Assembly: GCA_942159475.1 (NCBI GenBank)
Contig: OW804097.1
Location: 59,788,986-59,852,985 of the forward strand
Length of the DNA: 64,000 bases
Source of the DNA: Sthenelais limicola
Lineage: Eukaryota > Annelida > Polychaeta > Phyllodocida > Sigalionidae
Direction of reading: 5' to 3'
The translations under genes were made by a program, and so were the position numbers. The notes beneath the pieces are model-generated. The model searched no databases. It saw nothing but the letters and a program-made list of their open reading frames with translations, and was not told where the DNA came from. Below are positions 1 to 11,060 of this stretch, one piece after another. Positions within the stretch are counted from its first letter, which is position 1. Each line of letters begins with the position of its first letter.

Positions 1-55
1 ATGTTGGAGAAAAAGCCTTCCAGATGGTAGGAACCTCGTCGAATGAAGAGGTAGC

Positions 56-121
56 CATTCGCATTACCGACCATAGCGCGGCTAACCCACCGAGCTATTT
101 ATATACTCGCATTCTGATTGG
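56..121 (-). promoter_or_regulatory. Compact CCAAT + TATA core promoter facing off the left edge
   Basis: Read on the minus strand there is a CCAAT box (117-121) followed about 12 bases later by a good TATA box, TATATAAATAG (95-105). A start site about 30 bases downstream would fall near 75. ATG codons follow at 74 and 64, and both open frames run off the window edge. The frame from 64 reads about 21 codons without a stop and the frame from 74 reads about 24, so neither can be identified. The close spacing resembles promoters of short intronless genes, but this is a motif-level inference. Confidence 0.35.
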
Positions 122-787
122 CTGAGCGGCGGCAGGCTAACCAAGCCCATCTTTTCTAGACTTGCACCAGTCTCGTCTTTCTCTCCTACTCTCGTATTTC
201 CCACTCTCCCAATTCTTCTTAGATTACACATGAGAACTTCTAAATACCTGAGCAAAATTAATCGTACCATGTGTCCTTAGGCATTGCACATGTTATGTAA
301 CGAAGATCACATTGATAGTAACTACATTAATTGTATAGAGAGTATTTGCTCTAATACTAATATGAATGGGTATTGAACAGCATGTCAGAGCAGCACGAAA
401 TCCTTGTTGTGAGACTGTATTGATTAACATTTCCTGAACAAAATATAGTTATAAAAATAGGTTTATTTAATCTAACTTAAGCATATTTATTTATTTATTT
501 TACATAATCGATCTGAGGATAAGGAGCAGGTTTACTATTTCTGCTGTAACCAACACATGCAGGAGTTTCCTTCGATGGTCTCCTTGGCCTGTTGGTTACT
601 AGCTGTTACTCAGGGCACATGTATGATTATTTCTCTTCATAATATTTGTAAGCCTTAACTTCACTCCCACACAATGGCTGACAGCGTAAATAATCAATAA
701 TGAAGCTTGGATTTCTTATCTCTCGCCTCATGTTTCCTTCACTGAGATAGTCTTACACAACACGTCGACCACCACCTGTGTGTGTAA
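122..787. other. Unassigned intergenic sequence
   Basis: No convincing coding frame, RNA gene or complete repeat is visible. The stretch is AT-rich with a short TTTA run near 486-500. Confidence 0.5.
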
Positions 788-1012
788 TGGGGTAAGTCGT
801 CAGAAAATGTACAATTCGCCTTCAGAAATCCTCTCAAATTACCCAAATTTAAGACAATAATGAGGCTCAAAATACCGTTCAGCACAATTGAACAGATTGC
901 TTGAGTCAAGGCAATACTAACTATACACAGATATACCTAGTTTTTCTGTCTAATTTAGCAGAATTTATTTAATGTGTAGAGCGGCCGATTGTACATTTTC
1001 TGACGATCTGAC
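788..1012 (-). repeat. F1 MITE, near full length
   Basis: It begins GGGTAAGTCGTCAGAAAATG and ends with the inverted counterpart GTACATTTTCTGACGATC. The internal order (CTCTCAAATTACCCAAATTT, then AGATATACCTAGT, then TTTAATGTGTAGAG) matches the other F1 copies in reverse orientation. There is no coding capacity. A second F1 copy follows directly. Confidence 0.75.
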
Positions 1013-1250
1013 GCACAATTCGTCTGCACCAATCTTCTCAAATAACCCAAATTTAAGACAAGAAATAGTTTCGCTACAACCAAAGACATTCTTTGATTCA
1101 AGGCAATACCAAATGTACTAACTTGGATATCATATCTCCTTTCTACTTCTGTGGATCTACCGAGTATAATTAAAATCATGTTTCATCAGGATTTTGCCAA
1201 ATTTTCTTAATGTGTAGAGCTGCCGATTGTACATTTTCAGACATGTCTGA
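1013..1250 (-). repeat. F1 MITE, left terminus truncated
   Basis: It starts inside the F1 left arm (ATTCGTCTGCACC, then CTCAAATAACCCAAATTTAA) and ends in the right arm (CTGCCGATTGTACATTTTC). It abuts the preceding copy, making a head-to-tail pair. Confidence 0.7.
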
Positions 1251-1382
1251 TATAGCCAACCGAGGTCTTTCGTAACGCACATCCAAGGTATGCAAGGTTA
1301 TTGACCTGCGCCTCAAAGTAGAAATATCATACACGTGTGTGATAAAATAATATCATGGCATTAGCTGACATTAGGCTAATAT

Positions 1383-1497
1383 TCAAGCAATCTGTTCACT
1401 TATGTTGAACTGTATATGGGACTTCTTGTTCGTATCTAATTTGGGTTATTTTAGAGGATTTCAGAAGGCGAATTGCACATTTTCTGACGATTTCACG
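1383..1497 (+). repeat. F1 MITE, right half only
   Basis: It carries the F1 right arm in forward orientation: CAATCTGTTCACTTATGTTG, then TTGGGTTATTTTAGAGGATT, ending GCACATTTTCTGACGATTTC. The left half is absent. Confidence 0.6.
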
Positions 1498-1941
1498 CAT
1501 TGTATAATATGTGTAGTTACACATACATTTGTAATTATATTATACTTCTAAATTAATTTCTTAGCTAATGTCAATGGAAGTCCCATGCTAATGTCAATGG
1601 AAGTCCCATATGTATTCCATTACTCCGATGTCATAGAACATTCCTTAGTAAACCTGGAAGAACTGTATACTTGACCCCGGACTATCAAATACCCACGGAG
1701 CATGTCCTAATATCTCGACACAGCTCCGTGTGATCTGTGGACCTATGAATGGAACTATAGATCGCCTCTAAAATGTCCTTTAAGTATCTGGACATTCGGA
1801 ACAGTGAGATCCAATTATCCTACAGTACTATCATCTTAACTGTCAACAATTCGTCAGCCAATATATTGTACATAACTTATTCTCATCAATAGTTTTGTAC
1901 AAGTTCCTGGGCTACATGGCAGACCTATACATCGACGGATG
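1498..1941. other. Unassigned, with a short local duplication
   Basis: A 22-bp unit containing GTCAATGGAAGTCCCAT is repeated head to tail near 1568-1610. Nothing else is recognised. Confidence 0.45.
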
Positions 1942-2165
1942 AAGTCTAGGCTCAAAGATGAGAGTGTCCCTTCAAACTGAGGGAAAGCCTCTCGCTCCAA
2001 ACCCCAAAGTGGCAATGTGATTCCATTATGACCGCAAATTATAATATTGTCATTATAATTCCATTAGGACGCCTAGTCCTGGACCAGGAAAGCCATTAGC
2101 GCAGTTGGAGTCCAATCACTGGTATACCATTCTTATCTGATCTGAGAGGCTTTGAGCCTAGACTG
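1942..2165 (+). repeat. F4 transposon copy
   Basis: The left end AAGTCTAGGCTCAAAGATGA and the right end GAGGCTTTGAGCCTAGACT are inverted copies of each other. Between them lie motifs shared with other F4 copies: CTTCAAACTGAGGGAAAGCC, CCTGGACCAGGAAAGCCATT and ATTCTTATCTGATCTGAGAG. It is non-coding. Confidence 0.7.
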
Positions 2166-2889
2166 GGATATACAAAATCTTATGTTTTTGCCGATGAACC
2201 CTCAATTATATATAATAAACAATTTCATCCAGTCAACATAACAACGAAATCGTGCAGCACACTAGCAACCCTTCGTAAAAATAGACCCCTGTTTGGGTAT
2301 GCCTATTTCAGGGTTTTACAGCTTTCTATTGTGCTACTCATGATCACTATGCCCCTCTCAATTATATTTTTCAAGCATTTCCCACTCGGTCCTGTTACAG
2401 GTCTTTTAATCACATATGTTAATCACACATGTACAGATTTGTTAACAGTGTAAAATTGGGATGCCAATCGGTTCTTGTTACACTATATCAAGTTCAATGG
2501 AAACGCCCATGGATAATGAGAGTTACAAGGTAACTTATATCCCCCTATTCTACGGTGACGGACCAGGTAAACAACGCCCTTCTACCTGCAACTTTGATTA
2601 CTTCTGTCCTCCCTTGCCTCATTCAAATATTATTTACTACCATTCACCAGGACGCGATCTGGTACAACTACACCCTGTTTCTGACACCCTCCCACCACAC
2701 CCACGAGATCTATTCGAGTCATTTTTTTCTCTCCCTACCTTTCCAAGCTATACGCCTATCCAATCTATACGCCTATCCAATCTATGGTCAACGCCTATGG
2801 TTAGCTATGGTTGGTGAACCACGTGCGTTTCAAGTCCCCTCGGCTGTATTCAAACATATTGTATAACGTTAGCAGATATATGATATATC
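2166..2889. other. Unassigned sequence
   Basis: Several open frames reach about 100 codons near 2461-2866, but they overlap in two frames, show no domain signature and have skewed composition. I do not support a gene. A short GCCTATCCAATCTAT-type direct repeat lies near 2751-2785. Confidence 0.45.
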
Positions 2890-3135
2890 ATTAAAAATAC
2901 TATTGAAGTACATGTATGTACAGATGCACAAGTGTTCATATAATGCACCTGTATATGTATAACATGCACATGTGTATTATATATACATCTAGGTGTACAC
3001 CAGGTAATGTAGGTATGTATGCACCGGCATGTATAAATGTATGTATACACATGAGCACCCATGTCAACAAATATACACACATGTCTCTGACAGATTGGAG
3101 AACATTTATGTGTACATGTATAATTATCATGCAAG
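2890..3135. repeat. Degenerate ACATGTAT-type simple repeat
   Basis: The interval is dominated by permutations of ACATGTAT, CATGTGTA and ATGTATAC. The overlapping open frames here are translations of this low-complexity DNA. Confidence 0.6.
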
Positions 3136-3202
3136 CACAGACGACCCATTCATATCAATGTAAGAACCAGGAACTGTCATTTCACTGAACGTTAATGAAA
3201 TG

Positions 3203-3232
3203 TCCCCCCCCCCCCCCCTCCACACACACATA
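3203..3232. repeat. C homopolymer followed by CA repeat
   Basis: A C run broken by one T grades into CACACACA. Confidence 0.85.
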
Positions 3233-4756
3233 CAAAAATGGAAAAATGGAAATGACCAAATGGAAATAAATATATTATAATACAATACAATGTCGACAAC
3301 AAACACAATGCTTACGACCCCCAGCATTGAGTACAACTGTCATCAACGGCAAACATGTGGTTTACCAAGCTCGTTAAAAAGCATTTCAGACCGGGTGGAT
3401 ACATTGAGTGTTTTTGCTCACCTGAGGCAATACATGGCCGAGAAACAAGCGATCAAAAATCTGCATTTATATAGGTTCTAAAGTAGCACCAATATGGTCA
3501 CATTTTCAAGAACCCTTATAGATGCACAAATTCCTACCTGGAAAAGCCGGTTGATGCAATAGATAATAACTCCTCATACATCCCAGCAGCAAAAGTGCGT
3601 CTTGTTATATGAATTCAAGTTGGTATGTAACTTTGTCGTAAATTGCACTTACACTCAGTGTAACTTATTACAGGTGTGGTCACAAGCGAGCAAGAAGAAT
3701 GAAGCGTCTTCTTCACGAAGACCACCACCTTGATATATAGCCCCCTGGCCGGGTTAATACAGTTAATCACTCAGTCAGAACAAGGTAGTTACACCCTCCT
3801 CACACATAGCTAGCTTCTTGTGAATGAATGGGAACAGTCGTGACTGGGAAGACGCAGGGAGTGTGACTGAAACTGCAAGCGTCAGCAGCGCGAGTCACGA
3901 CCATCGCCGCCGCGGCAGCAGCAGAACAGCGAGGCCATCTAGTGAAGAAGAGGTGCATTGGCAATTGTTGGTTGGTTGCATTGGTATGCCGGTGTAGCAT
4001 TGCGAGGGTTCCTTCGTGCGTGGGATTAGTTCCGAATGGAAGCATCTTTTACAAAGCTATGCCCCCACACAAACATATCAGTTGTGCCGTGGCAAAAGTT
4101 TCTAATATATAATAATAAGATCCTAACTACTTCAGGTAGATCTACTCATCATAAATTTGTCCCCCCCCCACCCCCCTCCCCAAATAAAAGTGATTTCTGT
4201 ATGGTTGGGATTTGTTCCAAATAAATAAGACTTTAACTCAGCTTCAAAGTCGGATGATCTTAGCAGACTATTCTTTTTTATGGTAACGGCTGAAAAGCTA
4301 GATTTTATCCAGAAGCCTGTCTACCTATTTGTCATATAGCTCATAAATATACACTTTGGCAAATGAAGTCTTTTTCAATTTTTCAATTCAAAGTCGGATG
4401 ACCTGCAGTAAGTGGGAACTCCAGCCAGGCTAAGCAGAGCGTTTTGCCTATTATTATACATGTTAGGAACACTTGCGACGCTAGGAACAGATGCGATGCT
4501 ACACCGGGCGGATTGATGTCAAGGTCCTTCTAGCCAGGGACCTGAACACTAAGCTGTAGTACAAGCTGGGGTCAGGGCTAGCTGTTTGTGTGTATATATA
4601 CATACATATCATTTGTAGTGATAAAATATATCCTACATTTTGGTACCATTTCGCAGTGGAGTCACAAAGAATTGGCATTGGCACACAAATAGGGAATTTT
4701 AGGTCCACAGTCCTCATCAGAGGTCTATAGTTGCCCCCTCCCTAGCCTCGAGCATT
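3233..4756. other. Unassigned; C-rich run and GC-rich patch
   Basis: A GC-richer patch at about 3840-3960 contains a GCCGCCGCGGCAGCAGCAG run. The minus-strand frame over it (3800-4045) is a poly-Ala translation without recognisable domains. A C-rich run lies near 4161-4181. No gene is supported. Confidence 0.45.
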
Positions 4757-5060
4757 GGAAATGTACAATTCTTCATTAATCTCTTAAATGACCCGAATTT
4801 AATTAAAAAATGAAGTTCAATAAAACAGTTAAACTTAACAGAAAATGTATTTTAAATTCAACGCAACACAATATCTGAGTATATTTGATATTACATTGGT
4901 ACAGCCGATCTGTTCAGTTATGTTGAACAGTATTTTTTTAACCTCTTTTCCGTCTTAAATTAGGGTTTTTTGAGAGGTCTGGTGAAAGTGAATTGTACTT
5001 CTCTTTTGTATATGGGTCAGATTGTCAGAAATGAAACCACCTATACTGATCCATTGTTAT
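4757..5060. repeat. F1 MITE remnants, rearranged
   Basis: It starts with a reverse-type left arm (GAAATGTACAATTC), switches to forward internal sequence (ATCTGAGTATATTTGATATT, then CTGTTCAGTTATGTTGAACA, then GAGAGGTCTGG), and is followed by a further left terminus, TATGGGTCAGATTGTCAG, at about 5018. Confidence 0.6.
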
Positions 5061-5259
5061 ATGGAATATAATGACTATTTATGACCATTTGCATGTAATA
5101 ATTAATATACATGTAATAATCATATATTATACAGACATGTACATGTCTACGCCAATCATTTTAATAGTGCCGTGCTGGAGGTTATTATAATTTTGGCGGG
5201 GAAGCAATGTTCTAGTGATTCAATTCAAGTTTAATCGTAACACCATCGTATGTGGGTGA

Positions 5260-5345
5260 AGCCATCCCAAAATGTACAATTTGCCTTCACCAATACTCTC
5301 AAATAACCCAAATTTAAAGCCAGAATACAGTTTGCCAGAAAAACG
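5260..5345 (-). repeat. F1 MITE fragment
   Basis: GTGAAGCCATCCCAAAATG, then TACAATTTGCCTTCACC, then CTCTCAAATAACCCAAATTT match the F1 reverse left arm. The rest is missing. Confidence 0.6.
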
Positions 5346-5439
5346 AGTCTCAAAATTAATATTTTTTCAAATTTATGATTGTTTCGACAAGATATATCTG
5401 TAGGAATGTTTTCATTTTTCTGATTTTTTTAGCACTTTC

Positions 5440-5725
5440 CAACGTGTATATATGTATGTACCACATTTTATATTTGTGTACGGAATGATATATATCTTTG
5501 TATTTCCAATATCGTCCTAAAGAGTATTTAGCTATAGCGATTGTCCACCCTGCATATTGCAAACTCTCTTTTCAAACATCAACAAAAATCAAACATAAAT
5601 TATAGAAATAATTTGTAGATTTCCTAAATGTTAACATAGTTGGAATCCACTTGATATCACCTTTTCAAATATGCTGGTATTTCACAATTCATTTTTTGCG
5701 AGTTGTGACTCATTTTCTGTGAATT
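5440..5725 (-). repeat. F2 MITE, 3' two thirds
   Basis: It contains the F2 order TTGTATTTCCAATATCGTCC, AGCTATAGCGATTGTCCACC, ATGTTAACATAGTTGGAATC, then TTGCGAGTTGTGACTCATTT near the terminus. Confidence 0.65.
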
Positions 5726-5967
5726 CACCCACACATATAAGAAAATACATAGGTTAAGATTTCTACCTATTCCTGTCTAGGATGGGCGATATTCTAAGAG
5801 AAGTGTCTTTGCCCCGAGGGTGTTGTTAAATCTAGAACTGTAGGAACTTATTCAACCGATCTTCTGTCATCTAAATTAAATTTGTCAGGTCAAAAACGGA
5901 CTAGTAGTTGCGCATCTCTTTGCCACCTTTCTCCCGCTCTATTCTAAACCTTTCCTCGGGGAACACA

Positions 5968-6100
5968 GTTTCAGTCTAGGCTCAGATTCCACAGAATCCC
6001 TTCAAACTCAGAGGGAAAAACCTCTCATTAGAATTCCATTAGATGGCCTACTCGAAGGCCAGGAAAGCAAAATTAGTGCATTGGTGACACCCCCTCCCTT
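5968..6100 (+). repeat. F4 transposon fragment
   Basis: CAGTCTAGGCTCAGATTCCA, then CCCTTCAAACTCAGAGGGAA, then GGCCAGGAAAGCAAAATTAG match the left part of F4. The right terminus is lost before the adjoining F3 copy. Confidence 0.6.
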
Positions 6101-6105
6101 CCCTT

Positions 6106-6464
6106 TATAGGGGATTTGCATGTCCGCCGTCTTGAATCTGGATTCGTATGGAATTATGGGTATGTCAGTGTAAAACTATAGAAAACATGTTATGTTTAGC
6201 ATGGAATATTCAACAATGATCTCATAATTGTATATATATACACATACATTATAAATATCAATATGCATGTTTCACCAAAACAAAACTTCATGTTTCCCAT
6301 CATGCGTTTGGTTTTTATAGATCATTTACATAATCTAATGATATTGGTAAAAAGATGCTTGCATTTCTCGATAACAATGTACTAAATATTTGTATGTTGA
6401 TCGAATCCATCCCAGCATGCACTGCAGTAGACATGCGCAGTGAAACATATACAAATGCCCTATT
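6106..6464 (+). repeat. F3 MITE, both ends present
   Basis: Left end TATAGGGGATTTGCATGTCC, right end ATACAAATGCCCTATT, which is a diverged inverted copy. Inside are CGCCGTCTTGAATCTGGATT, ATGTTTAGCATGGAATATTC, then GCATGCACTGCAGTAGACAT and GCGCAGTGAAACA. It shows the unoccupied version of the site where the 18-25 kb LINE inserted in another copy. Confidence 0.7.
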
Positions 6465-6694
6465 CTCTTTCAATAACCTCTAAAACCTAGAGGCGGTGCG
6501 GGTCTGCGTTTCCCGTCCAATAAAACATTGATAACCCCGGCGCGCCGGATCCTCCTCCAGGACTCATCTCGTGGGGGGACAGAGTGTGAAATCCTTTCTC
6601 TAATACTGCAATAACTTTTGTAATTATCTTTTAAATGTTGATTACGTTAAACACACCGAACTGTCAAATTTTTCCTGTCCGAGAACAACTGCAT

Positions 6695-6926
6695 GAGTCA
6701 GATCGTCAAAAAGTGCACAATCAACTGCTCTAGAAATTTAATGAATTCTGTCACTAAATCAGGGTTAAAATGATAAATATGTATCTACCTATAAGTATAA
6801 TATTGTTTTGATACAAACAATCTGTTTGGTTATGGACTGTATTTGGAAGCTCTTTTATGTCTTACATTTGGGATATTTGAGAGGATTGGTGAAGACGAAT
6901 TGTACATTTTTAGATGACTTGACCCA
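6695..6926 (+). repeat. F1 MITE, full length
   Basis: TGAGTCAGATCGTCAAAAAG at the left and ATTTTTAGATGACTTGACCC at the right are inverted ends. The interior has AATCTGTTTGGTTATG and TTGGGATATTTGAGAGGATT. Confidence 0.75.
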
Positions 6927-7204
6927 TCTAGTGAATTAAGCAAATGGCAATAGTACCCGATCCGCGCTCATTCAAATTTAATCCCTTTATGTTCGTGCCG
7001 ATCCCATAGGAGAAAGGGATGAAGTTTTTGAGCACAGAAATCACGATCAAGCCTCAGCATAACAACTATGGAGTGGACAATTTTTTTTGTGACTCATTTC
7101 GACATGGTGATGAGGGGTAAAGAAGATAGAATGAATCATCACCTGAGTGCATCTTTCTCATGATTCATACCTGTACACTGTTGACACGAACCGGCACGCA
7201 CGGA

Positions 7205-7582
7205 CATTTCTCAAAGATATGTGTTGTGTAAACAATGGTTTTTGAGATACTATCATACTTGAGAAGAAGAGATCAAGCCGATTCCAATGATGGTAAACAT
7301 TAGAACATCTAATAAGTACTTCTGTATTGTTTGTATTTGTGAAAGAAAAGTTGCGATATTTCTTGATGGTCAAACGTAAAGTAATTAGGATTAAAATATA
7401 CTACTTAGGACACAGTCTTGACATTCAGTACACAATCTTGACATTCAGTACACGTCTTGACATTCAGTAGCCATTAACAGTCTAAAATTGAAAACATTCT
7501 GACCAAGGGCCCCTGTGGAAAAACATTTGACAAATATTCTTTTTTTTATCATTTTGGACTCATTTTCCTGTGACACAACATA
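7205..7582 (+). repeat. F2 MITE with internal triplication
   Basis: Forward F2 order: TTTTTGAGATACTATCATAC, GATCAAGCCGATTCCAATGA, ATCTAATAAGTACTTCTG, ending GGACTCATTTTCCTGTGACA. The segment CTTGACATTCAGTACAC occurs three times in tandem (about 7420-7468), while other copies have one. Confidence 0.7.
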
Positions 7583-7639
7583 TACATGTACTATAATGGA
7601 TAAGGGGTATTTTAGCTAAAGTGATGCTACTATCTGCTC

Positions 7640-8076
7640 CTCCTAAGTCGTCAGGAAATGTACGTTATTCCACATTTAGTGGAGTATTTTCAAATGCTTT
7701 TGTGACACTTTATGTAAATACACATTCGTGGTTGTAGCACCGAATGTATGAAAGGTCAGTAGTTGTTAAGAGATCTATCTATATGGGATCGGTCCTAAGT
7801 GAAGGAAATAAATGATGTCTATGTCCTACAGTCAATGATATAGCCTTATTATGAGGGATTGGCAATGTGAGAATGTGAAATGTCAGAGTTCATTCAGACT
7901 ACATAGACATATTTGTCATATCGGTCATATAGCTAGAAAATGTACAATTCACCTTAGCCAATATTCTCAAACAACCCGCATTTAGGACAGAAATGTGGTG
8001 TAAAATATAGTACAACATAACCGAACAGAAAAAAAGATGTGTACATGTGTACATGTATATGGGTCAAAACGTCAGA
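7640..8076. repeat. Several F1 MITE fragments
   Basis: An eroded terminus (AAGTCGTCAGGAAATGTACG, about 7645) is followed by a reverse copy at about 7933-8030 (AGAAAATGTACAATTCACCT, ATTCTCAAACAACCCGCATT) and a new forward left end TATGGGTCAAAACGTCAG at about 8056. Confidence 0.55.
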
Positions 8077-8199
8077 AAATGTACAATCGGCAGCGATACA
8101 TAATTATTAAATTCTACTATATCAAAGATGCAAAGGCGCTTACGCTTGGTGAAAACATTCTTCCAATTATCCATACAAATTTTGTTAAACATTTTTATG

Positions 8200-8250
8200 T
8201 CAGACCTGACCATGCGCAGTAGCACATGAAGATCCTCTATTTACTTGGGT
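8200..8250 (+). repeat. F3 MITE right-end fragment
   Basis: ACCATGCGCAGTAGCACATG followed by CCTCTATTT matches the F3 right terminus. Confidence 0.45.
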
Positions 8251-8261
8251 CCACATTCGGT

Positions 8262-8448
8262 TCAAACCCGTCAGAAAATATACAATTCTTCTCAAATAAC
8301 CCAAATTTAAAACAAAAATTCCAAAATACAGTACAACATAACCGAACATGTTCTTATTCAACACATCAACAGATATACCCAATATTTATCACGTGTTAGC
8401 CTGATTTAGCAGAATTTGCTGCCGATTGTACATATTCTGAAGCCTGAC
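8262..8448 (-). repeat. F1 MITE, internally shortened
   Basis: CCCGTCAGAAAATATACAAT begins the copy and TGTACATATTCTGAAGCCTG ends it. The interior retains CTCAAATAACCCAAATTTAA and ACATAACCGAACATG. Confidence 0.65.
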
Positions 8449-9031
8449 CCATACATGGAGGAGGAGCTGCTCTTTGACCATGTTTCCCGAGCTGGAGCAG
8501 GTTAACCCTCCCAGTCCCAGCTGATGCGTGACATGCGGAAATCAGTTGGGAACCAGAGAAGGACTGCTTTTAGCCCTCACAGATAACCAGAGGCGTTTCT
8601 TCACTGTCGTCTGCCATTTCCCGCCCTTTTTTCCCTTCCATCTGGGAACAAATTTCCCTGATATCATCAACATTCAACAGTCTATATTTCATTTTGAATT
8701 ATAAATTAAGAGGCACATCAAAGAATACACATAGCTCATAGAATAAAATAGTGACATATGTATAGTTATCTAGATGATAAAATATATGTGTGACCCGCTA
8801 TTGTAGTACTCATGGGTAATTTGACTATTTCGCTTCCATCTGGGAACAGTTTCATCCATGTGATCGACATTGAACCGTCGACATTTTTGTTATGCACATC
8901 GAAGAATACAAATAGTTTGCAACTCCTGATCCGTTAGATTAAGGTAGTGATATGAGTGAGGTCGTCAGAAAATGTACAATCGGCATAATGTGGTTATAAT
9001 GACATTTTGCGGTTTGGAGAGAGAGACTTTT

Positions 9032-9152
9032 AATAATGACATCTCAATTGTATTCGTAGTGTTATCGACCCCAGGAGAACCAGAGAATTTGTTGACATAT
9101 TGAATAAAAGTATTTAAAAAAAAATAATAAAAAAAAATAATGACATCTCAAT
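9032..9152 (+). mobile_element. Very short poly(A) retroposon with 17-bp target duplication
   Basis: The 17-bp sequence AATAATGACATCTCAAT occurs at 9032-9048 and again at 9136-9152. Between them are 87 bases ending with an AATAAA-type signal (about 9101) and two A runs. This is the hallmark of target-primed reverse transcription, here by LINE machinery acting on a heavily 5'-truncated transcript. The source is not recognisable and differs from the 3' end of the LINE at 18-25 kb. Confidence 0.85.
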
Positions 9153-9339
9153 AGAAAATCCTCCTCAGGCTTCCTCAGACTTCCCCTTAGTCTGGAGGGC
9201 ACTTGACCACCTCTTCATCACTATTTCAATCATTATTGCACTTTGCTTGATTATTGTTATTGTAATATGGAAAGTGACTATGTGATTGTTTTAATCAGGG
9301 TAATGGATGTTTAATTGCCTCTACTGTCATTCATATGTT

Positions 9340-9730
9340 AAAGCAGCAGTGTCAGATATCACGATAAATCAGACAACATTTATTCACCGAATTTATCAAT
9401 ATCCTGCTCTTGTTAAGTGAGGAAACTGCATCAACAAAAGTCGAAAGAAATATATTTTGAAATACCATCATATTTGAAATGATGAGATTAAGTAGATTCC
9501 AACGATGTTAACATTTAGGAAATCTAGAAAGAATTATTCTATTTTATATTTATTTGACATAGGATATGACCTTAAAAAAAGCAATAATGTATTCAATACA
9601 CTGTCTTGAACAATTTATACGACCAAAAACGCTAGATACCCAACAATGAGAACATTCCTACAAAGAGGTTTTGTGAATAAAACACTCAATTTGGGTACTT
9701 TAGACTAATGTTCCTTTAACACATCACGTC
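9340..9730 (+). repeat. F8 fragment joined to an F2 MITE
   Basis: About 9340-9432 resembles F8 (AAAGCAGCAGTGTCAGATAT, ATTTATCAATATCCTGCTCT). From about 9435 the F2 order follows: AAAAGTCGAAAGAAATATAT, GATTAAGTAGATTCCAACGA, TCAATACACTGTCTTGAACA, ending near CCTTTAACACATCACG. Confidence 0.6.
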
Positions 9731-10030
9731 TGAAGTTGCTGCCATATTGTTTATGATGATCAGCTCTGGTCGAGCTTTATTGCACCAACCACCTGCAGGA
9801 AATCAGGTGTTGTTGTCACAAAACCATCATCTTGTCAACTCGCTCCCTAATTAATCCCATGTATTATATAGTTGACATCTGTTGAATCCATGTGTACATG
9901 TATGTACATACATGTACATGTATGCACACCCAATGTACCAATTACATGTACCCCCAAAGCAATTGTTCTCTACAAAAACCGAGATGTATCTCGGTGTGTA
10001 ATGGCTTGATACATCTGCCCATGCGAGTAG

Positions 10031-10269
10031 TTGTGTCAGGCCGTCAGAGAATGTAAAATTCGTTTTCACCAATCCTTTCAAATAACCTAAGTCTACCATA
10101 AAAATGTGTTTCACAAATCATTTCTACATAACCGAACACATTGTCTGAATCAACCCAATATGACATATACTCAGATGTACCTAGCATTGGTCATCTCTCA
10201 GCATGATTTAACCGAATTGACAAAATGTCTTGGGCTTGCAATTGTACATCTTTTACCGACCTTCCCCAT
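10031..10269 (-). repeat. F1 MITE, full length but diverged
   Basis: Left end TGTGTCAGGCCGTCAGAGAA, right end GTACATCTTTTACCGACC. The interior has TTTCAAATAACCTAAGTCTA and CAACCCAATATGACATATAC. Confidence 0.6.
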
Positions 10270-10689
10270 ACACACATGTACATGCATGCACACCAAATGC
10301 ACACCAAATATGTATACATGTGCACCCAGAACGCAGCAATAATTGTTCTCTACATTACTCGTGCTGTATCTCGGGTGCATGTAATGGCTTGATACAGCTG
10401 CTCCTGCCAGCAACGAGCAGTTGCTGATTGTAGGCAGATGGCTTCGCTGCTTCTGCTCCATGTGGCTTCCCAGAGCTTTTCTGAGCAGAAGCTGAGCAGG
10501 AGGAGCGGAGGAAACCAATTGGCCTAGACAAGGGGCTTCAGCGCCTGCTTCTCAGGTGTTCCTACTGCGCAATATGTAAGCCGCTGCTATAAGACCTTCT
10601 TTCCAGGCCCTTCTGCCAATGGCCCTTTTTTGGTTAATAGGGGCCCTCCAATAGCAATGTCTGCCACAGTATGTACGTGATGCATTACA
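10270..10689. other. Unassigned; locally duplicated with the preceding 400 bp
   Basis: The block GCAATAATTGTTCTCTACA, then GAGTAATGGCTTGATACA-type sequence near 10335-10400 resembles the block near 9957-10013, which also contains GCAATTGTTCTCTACAAAAA and TAATGGCTTGATACATCTGC. This suggests a local duplication that brackets the F1 copy. The purpose is unknown. Confidence 0.45.
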
Positions 10690-11060
10690 GGTAAATGAGT
10701 TAAGTCGCAAAAAAGAATGATTCTGAGATATTGTCATATTTGAAGAGATGAGATCAAGCTGATTTTAATCATGGTAAACATAAGGTTATCTACAAAGTAT
10801 TTCTATATTTTTCAATGCGTGACACACCGTTTCTTGGTGGCTTATCACTAGTAAATTAGTTGAATACACTCATTATGATAACCTCCGATATGCATTAAAT
10901 ATATTCAATACACAGTCCCGAAATTTAGTACATATGTTCATGCAACTAGCAGCGCTAAATATCTAAAAAATAAAAACATTTTGACCAAGGGTTCCCGCGG
11001 GAAAACATTTGAAGCATATCATCTTCTGCGACTTATGACTTATTTTTTCTATAATGTACT
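10690..11060 (+). repeat. F2 MITE, near full length
   Basis: F2 order present: GTTAAGTCGCAAAAAAGAAT, GATGAGATCAAGCTGATTTT, TCAATACACAGTCCCGAAAT, AACATTTTGACCAAGGGTTC and CTTCTGCGACTTATGACTTA. Confidence 0.7.

Noticed and set aside
2461..2866. Two overlapping frames of 103 and 118 codons
   Set aside because: No domain, no start context, and neither frame is favoured; likely chance.
3800..4045. 81-codon frame with an Ala run
   Set aside because: The Ala run comes from a GCC/GCA-rich patch; no other protein-like feature.
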